From Streptomyces genisteinicus (GTDB lineage Bacteria; Actinomycetota; Actinomycetes; Streptomycetales; Streptomycetaceae), in the NCBI RefSeq assembly GCF_014489615.1, contig NZ_CP060825.1, positions 4,598,501 to 4,662,500 on the forward strand: a stretch of DNA of 64,000 nt, given 5' to 3'. The notes beneath the pieces were generated by a model. It saw only the letters and a program-made list of their open reading frames with translations. It was not told where the DNA came from and ran no database searches. Shown piece after piece: positions 58,710-64,000 of the stretch (the stretch's first letter is position 1; each line of letters begins with the position of its first letter). A program made the position numbers and the translations under genes.

Positions 58710-59068
58710 TTGCCGGGCCGCGGGCACGGCGAGCCAGGCCCGCACGCGCCCGGGCCGCAGGGGACTGCGGCGGGCCCGGACGGGGCGTGTCCCGCCCGGG
58801 CGGCCGGTGTCACGTCGTGTGGTCGTCAATACGGCTCCCGTTCCGGCGGGTCACCCGTGGGGACTACCCGGGCTCGCGCCGCGCCGTCGCCCTGCCCCGC
58901 GTGAGCAGGCGCGGAACGGGGGCCGCGGGCCGGTGGAGCCTCGCAGGAGCCCGGTTCCGCGGGCCTTCGCGCGCCGTCGTGCGCCGCCCGCGCGAGAAAC
59001 GGCGCGCGGTTGTGGCACGGCGTGGCACGCAACATCGCTCACGAAGGGTTATGGTGGAAACCCCCCCT
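58710..59068. other. Gene-poor stretch ending in an orphan terminator
   Basis: About 360 nt between the AlkZ-like start and the terminator at 59069. No gene with good codon bias is visible on either strand. It includes TGGCACGGCG and TGGCACGCAA as a direct repeat near 59010-59030. Possible small-RNA region. Confidence 0.4.
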
Positions 59069-59108
59069 CGGGCCGGTCCGTATCCCCCCCACGGACCGGC
59101 CCGTTTTT
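59069..59108 (+). terminator. Orphan intrinsic terminator with U-run
   Basis: Perfect 13-bp stem CGGGCCGGTCCGT (59069-59081) / ACGGACCGGCCCG (59091-59103), 9-nt loop, then TTTTT. The U-run marks it as a rightward terminator, yet no rightward gene precedes it: the AlkZ-like gene runs the other way. See the corresponding finding. Confidence 0.85.
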
Positions 59109-59215
59109 CTGCCCTCCGCCGCCCGGCCGCCCCGCCCGGCGGGACGGCCCCCGGCTCGCCGCCTCCGCCGCGGCCCGGCTCCGTCCCGCAGCCTCCGCTC
59201 GACGCGTCCGGCGGG

Positions 59216-60253
59216 TCAGCCCCGTCCGGCCCAGATGTTCGTGCCCTCGGTGTCGACCGCGAAGGTGTCGATCCGCTCCAGCTCGTCCTTCGTCAGCGCC
59301 GGCGCCGCCAGCGCCGCCACGTTCTCCTCCAGCTGCCGCACGCTCGACGCGCCGATCAGCGCCGAGGTCATGCGCGGATCGCGGAGCACCCAGGAGAGCG
59401 CCATCTGGGCGAGGGACTGGCCCCGCTCGGCCGCGATGTCGTTCAGCCCGTTCAGCCGGCGCACCACGTCGTCGGAGAGCAGGCCCGGGTCGAGGGACTT
59501 GCCCTGGGTGGCGCGCGAGCCCTCGGGGATGCCCTTCAGGTACTTGCCCGTGAGCAGGCCCTGCGCCAACGGCACGAAGGAGATGCAGCCCATCCCCGCG
59601 GCCTCCAGCGTGTCGAGCAGGCCGTCGTCCTCCGTCCAGCGGTTGATCATCGAGTAGGAGGGCTGGTGGATGAGCGCGGGCACGCCCATCTCCTTCAGCA
59701 GGCGGGCCGCCTCGGCGGTCTGCTCGGCCGTGTAGGAGGAGACGCCGACGTACAGGGCCTTGCCCTGCTGCACGGCGGACGCGAGGGCGCCCATCGTCTC
59801 CTCCAGCGGGGTGTCCTTGTCGAAGCGGTGCGAGTAGAAGATGTCGACGTAGTCGACGCCCATCCGCCGCAGGCTGGCGTCCAGCGAGGACAGCAGGTAC
59901 TTCCGCGAACCCCATTCGCCGTAGGGGCCGGGGTGCATCAGATAGCCCGCCTTGGTCGAGACGACCAGCTCGTCCCGGTACGGGGCGAAATCCTGGGCGA
60001 AGATCTTGCCGAAGTTCAGTTCGGCGGAGCCCGGCGGGGGGCCGTAGTTGTTCGCCAGGTCGAAGTGGGTCACGCCCAGGTCGAACGCGCGGCGCAGGAT
60101 CGCGCGCTGGGAGCCGAGCGAGCGGTCGTCGCCGAAGTTGTGCCACAGGCCGAGCGAGATCGCGGGAAGGCGCAGCCCGGACCGGCCGCTGCGGCGGTAC
60201 TCCATGGTTGCGTAGCGGTCGTCCGCGGGCAGGTAGTGCAGGGAATCAGTCAC
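59216..60253 (-). CDS. Aldo/keto reductase
   Basis: 345-residue NADPH-dependent reductase of the YghZ-like (AKR14) group. The catalytic tetrad is visible: Asp in THFDLANNYG, Tyr in the same segment, Lys in VVSTKAGYLM and His in DIFYSHRFD. GTG 60253 follows GGAGGGAA. Typical substrates are methylglyoxal and related aldehydes. Close to isoprenyl transferase but with its own promoter. Monocistronic. Confidence 0.92.
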   Translation of the reverse strand: MTDSLHYLPADDRYATMEYRRSGRSGLRLPAISLGLWHNFGDDRSLGSQRAILRRAFDLGVTHFDLANNYGPPPGSAELNFGKIFAQDFAPYRDELVVSTKAGYLMHPGPYGEWGSRKYLLSSLDASLRRMGVDYVDIFYSHRFDKDTPLEETMGALASAVQQGKALYVGVSSYTAEQTAEAARLLKEMGVPALIHQPSYSMINRWTEDDGLLDTLEAAGMGCISFVPLAQGLLTGKYLKGIPEGSRATQGKSLDPGLLSDDVVRRLNGLNDIAAERGQSLAQMALSWVLRDPRMTSALIGASSVRQLEENVAALAAPALTKDELERIDTFAVDTEGTNIWAGRG

Positions 60254-60360
60254 GCTTCCCTCCCTATCACGGACTTGTGACACACCGGGTTGGGCCCGTG
60301 CGGCCGGGCCGCAGTACTGTTGCGCCTTCGGGGAAAGCCGTATCGAGGGGTGTAACAACA

Positions 60361-61122
60361 GTGAACCTGCGCGACCTGGTGTACGGGCTCTACGCACGCC
60401 GGGTGGAGGGCCGCCTCGACCACGCCCAGGTGCCGAAGCACATCGGAGTGATCCTCGACGGCAACCGCCGGTGGGCCAAGGCGTCCGGCGGCACCGCCGC
60501 GCAGGGGCACCAGGCGGGCGCGGACAAGATCTCCGAGCTGCTCGGCTGGTGTGCCGAGACCGACGTCGAGGTCGTCACCCTCTGGCTGCTGTCCACGGAC
60601 AACTTCGACCGGCCGGAGGAGGAGCTCAAGCCGCTCCTCACCATCATCGAGAACACCGTCCGCAACCTCGCGGCCGACGGCCGCTGGCGGGTGCACCACG
60701 TCGGCACGCTCGACCTGCTGCCCGGCCACACGCAGACCGTGCTGAAGGAGGCCGAGCAGGCCACCGACGGCATCGACGGGATACTGGTCAACGTCGCCGT
60801 CGGCTACGGCGGCCGCCAGGAGATCGCCGACGCCGTCCGCTCCCTGCTGCTGGAGCACGCGGCGAAGGGGACGAGCGTCGAGGAGCTCGCCGAGACCGTC
60901 GACGTCGAGCACATCTCCGAGCACCTCTACACCCGCGGCCAGCCGGACCCGGACCTCGTCATCCGCACCAGCGGCGAGCAGCGGCTCTCCGGCTTCATGC
61001 TCTGGCAGAGCGCCCACTCCGAGTACTACTTCTGCGAAGTCTTCTGGCCGGCCTTCAGGAAGGTCGACTTCCTGCGCGCGCTCCGCGACTACGCGGCCCG
61101 CCACCGGCGCTACGGCGCCTGA
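60361..61122 (+). CDS. Isoprenyl transferase (UppS-like cis-prenyltransferase)
   Basis: 253-residue enzyme that elongates allylic diphosphates with isopentenyl diphosphate in cis configuration, giving the polyprenyl carrier used in cell-wall and glycan synthesis. Signature motifs: HIGVILDGNRRWAKASGG (catalytic Asp33) at the start, VVTLWLLSTDNFDR and LVIRTSGEQRLSGFMLWQSAHSEYYF near the end. GTG 60361. Streptomycetes usually have two such paralogues; which of them this is cannot be told. It provides undecaprenyl phosphate for pathways like the 4-14 kb locus. Confidence 0.92.
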   Translation: MNLRDLVYGLYARRVEGRLDHAQVPKHIGVILDGNRRWAKASGGTAAQGHQAGADKISELLGWCAETDVEVVTLWLLSTDNFDRPEEELKPLLTIIENTVRNLAADGRWRVHHVGTLDLLPGHTQTVLKEAEQATDGIDGILVNVAVGYGGRQEIADAVRSLLLEHAAKGTSVEELAETVDVEHISEHLYTRGQPDPDLVIRTSGEQRLSGFMLWQSAHSEYYFCEVFWPAFRKVDFLRALRDYAARHRRYGA

Positions 61123-61609
61123 GTTCCGCCCGCTCCCCTCTTCCGCCGGTTCCCCGGGCTTTCCGCGGGCGCCCGCCCCGCCGGGACCCCCTGCGCGCAC
61201 CGCCGCGCCGCGTCCACGGCCCCAGCGCATCCCGGGCGGGCGGCATTCGGCCGCCCTGCGACTCAACCGGCCCTGTGTGTACGGTGGTTGAGGCGACACG
61301 CGCGCGGGCGGCGCCCGTGCGCCCCCCGCGCCGACGCTCATGTCCCCTCGCACGGCAGCAGCTCCGGGCACCCTCTTGCCGATCCTGTAACCGCGGGTTA
61401 CCAAGGGAACCGCGGGGAGGGTTCCGCCCGTCGCTGTGGGTCCGGGACATGGTCGTGGTCGTCGCGGTGGTCATGATCCGAGGCCGTGGGCCGAAGCTGT
61501 CGCCGTGGCGGCCGGCTGCGGTGGCCGGCTGCGGCGCCGGCCGTGGTTCCGGGAAGAGCGCGCGGCCGGACGCGGCACGTCGCGGTGGAGACGGGGAGAG
61601 CGGGAGAGC
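61123..61609. other. Intergenic region before the Ser/Thr kinase
   Basis: 487 nt without a convincing gene; the frame crossing it is GC-rich but lacks a ribosome site and family similarity. It contains CTCAACC (61262) / GGTTGAG (61286) and the perfect repeat GTAACC-GCG-GGTTAC at 61387-61401, so regulation of the downstream kinase gene is likely. Confidence 0.45.
61387..61401. promoter_or_regulatory. 15-bp inverted repeat upstream of the kinase gene
   Basis: GTAACC-GCG-GGTTAC, a perfect 6-3-6 repeat 208 nt before the kinase start, in an otherwise GC-rich stretch. Candidate operator; binder unknown. Confidence 0.5.
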
Positions 61610-63514
61610 GTGGACGGGCGTGTGGGGATCGACCTGACGGGCAGTGGCGCGACCGGGCTGGAGGAGGCCGATCCCCGCCGGATCGGTCCCGTCCCGCTGA
61701 TCGGGCGGCTCGGGGCCGGCGGCATGGGCCGGGTGTACCTCGGGGTGCACGAGGGCCGCTACGTCGCGGTCAAGCAGCTCCTCGCGTCGATCGTCGCCGA
61801 GGACCAGGACTTCCTGCGCCGCTTCGGGCAGGAGCTCGACAACATCGCGCGCCTGCCGGAGTCCGCGACCGCCCCGCTGCTCGCCGGCGACCGGACGGCC
61901 TCGCCCCCGTGGTTCGCGACCGCCTACGTGCCCGGTCTGACGCTGAACCAGGCGCTCGGCGCGAACGGCGGGCCGCTGCCCGCCGACGCCCTGTGGCGCC
62001 TGCTGAGGGAGGCGGCCTCCTGTCTGGCCGACGTGCACGCGCTGGACATGGTGCACCGGGACGTGAAGCCGTCCAACGTGATGCTGACGCCCGCCGGCGT
62101 CACCCTCATCGACTTCGGTGTGGCGCGTGCCGCGGACCAGAGCCAGGTCACCCGGACGGGCATGGTCGTCGGCACCCCGGCGTACATGTCCCCCGAGCAG
62201 GCGTCGGGGCAGCGCGGCGCCACCGGTGCCGTGGACGTCTTCGCGCTCGGCTCGGTGCTCGCGTACGCGGCGAGCGGCAGGCCCCCGTTCGGGGACGAGT
62301 CCGGGCACGGCGTGCTGTACCGGATCGTGCACGAGGCCCCCGACCTGGACGCGCTGCGCGCGGTCGACCCGGCCCTGGCGGACACCGTCGCCGCCTGCCT
62401 GGACAAGGACCCCGAGGGCCGCCCGTCCGCGTCCGAACTGGTGGCCGCCGCCGAACGGCACCTGCCGCCGGGGCCCGTGCCGTGGCCGGCCGCCGTCGAA
62501 GCCCCGCTCGCCAGGAGGGCCGCCTTCGCCGGGCGGGTCGTGGACGCGGCGGACCTTCCCGTGCCGCGGGACGCCGTCGTCGAACCCGTCGTCGAACCCG
62601 TCGTCGAACCCGGCGACGGCACCGGCACCGGCACCGGCGCCCGGAAGCGGCCGGAGGAACGGAGGCGGCGCCGCAGGGTGCTGGCCGTCGTTATCCCGGT
62701 CGTGGTGACGGGCGCCACGCTCTCGTTCCAGCTCCTGCCCTACGCGTTCGACGGGCCGGACAAGGGGGCGCTGCCGCCGGTCTCGTCGTCCCCCGCCGGC
62801 GGGGCACCCGACGGAGGGGCCGCCTCCTCGGGGCCGTCGTCGACGGCGACGCCGAGCGCGAGCCGGAGCGCCTCGGCCTCCGCCTCGGCGTCCGCGGGAC
62901 CGGACGGAGCCGGCGCGGGGGAGAAGGACGGGGAGAGGGACGGCGGCAAGGGAGCCGGCGGCGCCGGTTCCGGTACTCCCGGAGGGGTGGGTGACGGGGG
63001 CTCGGCGGGCGCGGGGGCGTCCGGGGGCTCGGGAGGGTCGGGCGGCGGCACGGCACCGTCCGGGGCAGCGGCCTCCGGCGGCAGCGCCTCGGGCGGCTCC
63101 TCCCCCGGGGGCGCGGGTGACGGGGGCGGCGGCGGGGGCGCGCCGGCCCCGTCGGCCTTCATGCTGAAGAACGGCGAGAACGGGAAGTGCGTCACCCACG
63201 GCGCGGGCAGCAGCCCCCATGACGGCGCGTGCTCGGGCACGAGCGCCACCTGGTCGTTCCGGACCGTCTCCGGCGGGACCTTCCGCATCGTCAACGGCCG
63301 CGACGGCGACTGCATGGACGCGAACACCCTCGGGCACCAGGTCCTCTCCTTCGCCTGCGGAAGCGGCACCGACCACCAGTGGCAGTCGGGGGCGAACGGT
63401 TCGATCCGGAGCGTGCGCACCGGCGGCTGTCTCGACCTCAGCGGGCTCAGCGGCACCAATGTCGTCACCGAGACCTGCGACGGCTCCGCCTCGCAGCGCT
63501 GGACGGCAGTCTGA
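61610..63514 (+). CDS. Membrane Ser/Thr protein kinase with extracellular ricin-type lectin domain
   Basis: 634-residue Pkn-type kinase. The kinase domain (about 28-290) has the glycine loop GAGGMG (35-40), Lys55, HRDVKPSN (149-156) and DFG (168-170), so it should be active. A linker includes three tandem VVEP units. One transmembrane helix (about 347-368) leads to a Gly/Ser/Ala/Pro low-complexity extracellular stretch of about 140 residues and a C-terminal beta-trefoil of the ricin_B/CBM13 type (about 515-634), with repeated Q-x-W-like turns (TDHQWQSG, SQRWTAV) and paired cysteines. The likely role is sensing a carbohydrate and phosphorylating proteins inside. GTG 61610 was chosen; GTG 61622 is an alternative. 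Confidence 0.9.
   Translation: MDGRVGIDLTGSGATGLEEADPRRIGPVPLIGRLGAGGMGRVYLGVHEGRYVAVKQLLASIVAEDQDFLRRFGQELDNIARLPESATAPLLAGDRTASPPWFATAYVPGLTLNQALGANGGPLPADALWRLLREAASCLADVHALDMVHRDVKPSNVMLTPAGVTLIDFGVARAADQSQVTRTGMVVGTPAYMSPEQASGQRGATGAVDVFALGSVLAYAASGRPPFGDESGHGVLYRIVHEAPDLDALRAVDPALADTVAACLDKDPEGRPSASELVAAAERHLPPGPVPWPAAVEAPLARRAAFAGRVVDAADLPVPRDAVVEPVVEPVVEPGDGTGTGTGARKRPEERRRRRRVLAVVIPVVVTGATLSFQLLPYAFDGPDKGALPPVSSSPAGGAPDGGAASSGPSSTATPSASRSASASASASAGPDGAGAGEKDGERDGGKGAGGAGSGTPGGVGDGGSAGAGASGGSGGSGGGTAPSGAAASGGSASGGSSPGGAGDGGGGGGAPAPSAFMLKNGENGKCVTHGAGSSPHDGACSGTSATWSFRTVSGGTFRIVNGRDGDCMDANTLGHQVLSFACGSGTDHQWQSGANGSIRSVRTGGCLDLSGLSGTNVVTETCDGSASQRWTAV
62576..62611 (+). repeat. 12-nt tandem repeat in the kinase gene
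   Basis: Three exact copies of GTCGTCGAACCC encode VVEP three times, in frame, in the linker between the kinase and the membrane helix. Copy-number change would be tolerated in-frame. Confidence 0.85.
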
Positions 63515-63706
63515 CGGGGGCGGACGGGGTCCGACGGGGTCCGGCGCCGGTCCGGAGGCAGCGGCCGCCCGCGCCCGCGACCGCCCGGCACCCCGCCCGG
63601 CGGCCGCCCGCCCCGGCCGCCGGGCGGGGTGTCACCGCATGTTCACCCGGTGAGCATCCGCGCTCCGGCATGGCCGAAGCCGTTCGAGGGAATACAGCCA
63701 CCAGGT

Positions 63707-63758
63707 CGACGTCCGATCCACGGACGTCGTATCTCAGCGAGCGGCCGACACCGCTCGC
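63707..63758. other. Two adjacent perfect hairpins in a leader-like region
   Basis: CGACGTCCG/CGGACGTCG (63707-63715 with 63721-63729; 5-nt loop) and GCGAGCGG/CCGCTCGC (63737-63744 with 63751-63758; 6-nt loop). They lie 193 nt after the kinase stop and 201 nt before the next start. They may be a terminator pair or a structured 5' leader of the right-edge gene. Confidence 0.5.
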
Positions 63759-63958
63759 CCGGGAGGCCCTTTGCACACGAAGGACTGCGGATCCGGCCCG
63801 TACGGCCAGGTCGCGGACCACGCGAAGGGCCGGCGTTCGGCCCGTGCATCGGGCCCGAACCCGGCCCGTCCTCCGCTCCGGCGGATGGACTCCTGGTCCG
63901 CGTCGCCGTCTCACGGCGCCGCGCCCCGACCTCGTCCGAGGGGGTACGTCCTTCCGTG

Positions 63959-64000
63959 GTGAACAGCACTAAGCGCCGCATGCCCGACCGGCGCACCTAC
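63959..64000 (+). CDS. Probable PhoH-family gene, 5' end only
   Basis: GTG 63959 opens a frame reading MNSTKRRMPDRRTY to the window edge. The same N-terminal sequence starts Streptomyces PIN-PhoH proteins as I remember them, where it continues into a PIN domain (VLDTSVLLADP). Only 14 codons are visible, so the assignment needs the flanking sequence. In streptomycetes PhoH genes lie downstream of isoprenyl transferase genes, consistent with this location. Confidence 0.6.
   Translation, partial: MNSTKRRMPDRRTY

Noticed and set aside
59005..59030. TGGCACGGCG and TGGCACGCAA as a sigma-54-like promoter for the orphan transcript
   Set aside because: Streptomyces lacks sigma-54, and the pair is better seen as a short direct repeat.
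61436..61451. TGGGTCC-GG followed by GACATGG upstream of the Ser/Thr kinase, resembling the Tad operator
   Set aside because: Only the left half matches; the right half has no GGRCCCA and no TANNNT box at 22-23 bp.
61436..61609. Small membrane protein starting MVVVVAVVMIRG before the kinase gene
   Set aside because: Short frame with no ribosome site, downstream Arg/Gly-rich nonsense-like sequence and no conservation argument.

Overview
The window is chromosomal DNA from a high-GC actinomycete, almost certainly a Streptomyces. The evidence is strong third-position G/C bias, GTG/TTG starts, two rodlin genes, a chaplin gene, a melC1-melC2 tyrosinase pair, a DasR-type operator in front of a chitinase, and a complete actinobacterial Tad pilus locus. 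I see no tRNA, rRNA, insertion sequence, prophage or CRISPR array.

Layout. 0-3 kb: aerial-surface proteins, with two rodlins flanking a VKOR-type disulfide enzyme and a small secreted protein. 3-18 kb: an extracellular polysaccharide locus. A tightly overlapping operon encodes two GT4 glycosyltransferases, a polyprenyl-phosphate sugar transferase, an O-antigen-ligase-like polymerase, a MurJ-type flippase, a polysaccharide deacetylase, a Wzz-like protein and a GNAT/FemAB-like acyltransferase. Beside it are a secreted GH26-like hydrolase and an ATP-grasp/FAD-oxidoreductase pair. 18-25 kb: a lipoprotein, a DUF5949 protein, a P450, a secreted protein, melC1C2, a short chaplin, a DinB protein and AlkB. 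25-32 kb: a divergent D-amino-acid catabolic locus (N-acyl-D-amino acid deacylase, amino acid deaminase, PfkB kinase, IclR regulator, RidA, GntP permease). 32-37 kb: an M14 carboxypeptidase, an Nramp-like transporter and a GH18 chitinase.

37-57.4 kb is the most interesting part: a Tad (Flp) pilus locus with its own cargo. The machine operon (cpaB, cpaE, two tadE-like genes, tadA, tadB, tadC, then a histidine kinase and a NarL-type response regulator) is followed by the Flp pilin, a TadG-like protein, a lipoprotein and an OmpA-domain protein. Two further genes encode large proteins that begin with the same class IVb prepilin signal as the pilin. One is a 499-residue protein with no recognised payload domain. 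The other is a 543-residue polymorphic-toxin-like protein with a Hint domain and a small C-terminal domain, directly followed by a probable immunity gene. A prepilin peptidase and a DUF192 protein close the region.

Five promoters in this region (40.5, 50.4, 52.8, 54.97 and 56.35 kb) share a 16-bp inverted repeat, TGGGYCC-N2-GGRCCCA, always 22-23 bp upstream of a TANNNT -10 box. They drive the pilin, both Flp-headed cargo genes, a lipoprotein and the prepilin peptidase, but not the machine operon. The 7-2-7 geometry is that expected for a NarL-type regulator, and one is encoded in the locus. My working model, which is inference, is that the HisKA_3 kinase/NarL regulator pair switches on pilin, peptidase and cargo together, and that the Tad machine displays or delivers the Flp-headed proteins.

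57.4-64 kb: an AlkZ-like winged-helix protein, an orphan terminator that may end a small RNA, an aldo/keto reductase, an isoprenyl transferase, a Ser/Thr kinase with a ricin-type domain, and the start of a probable PhoH-family gene at the right edge.
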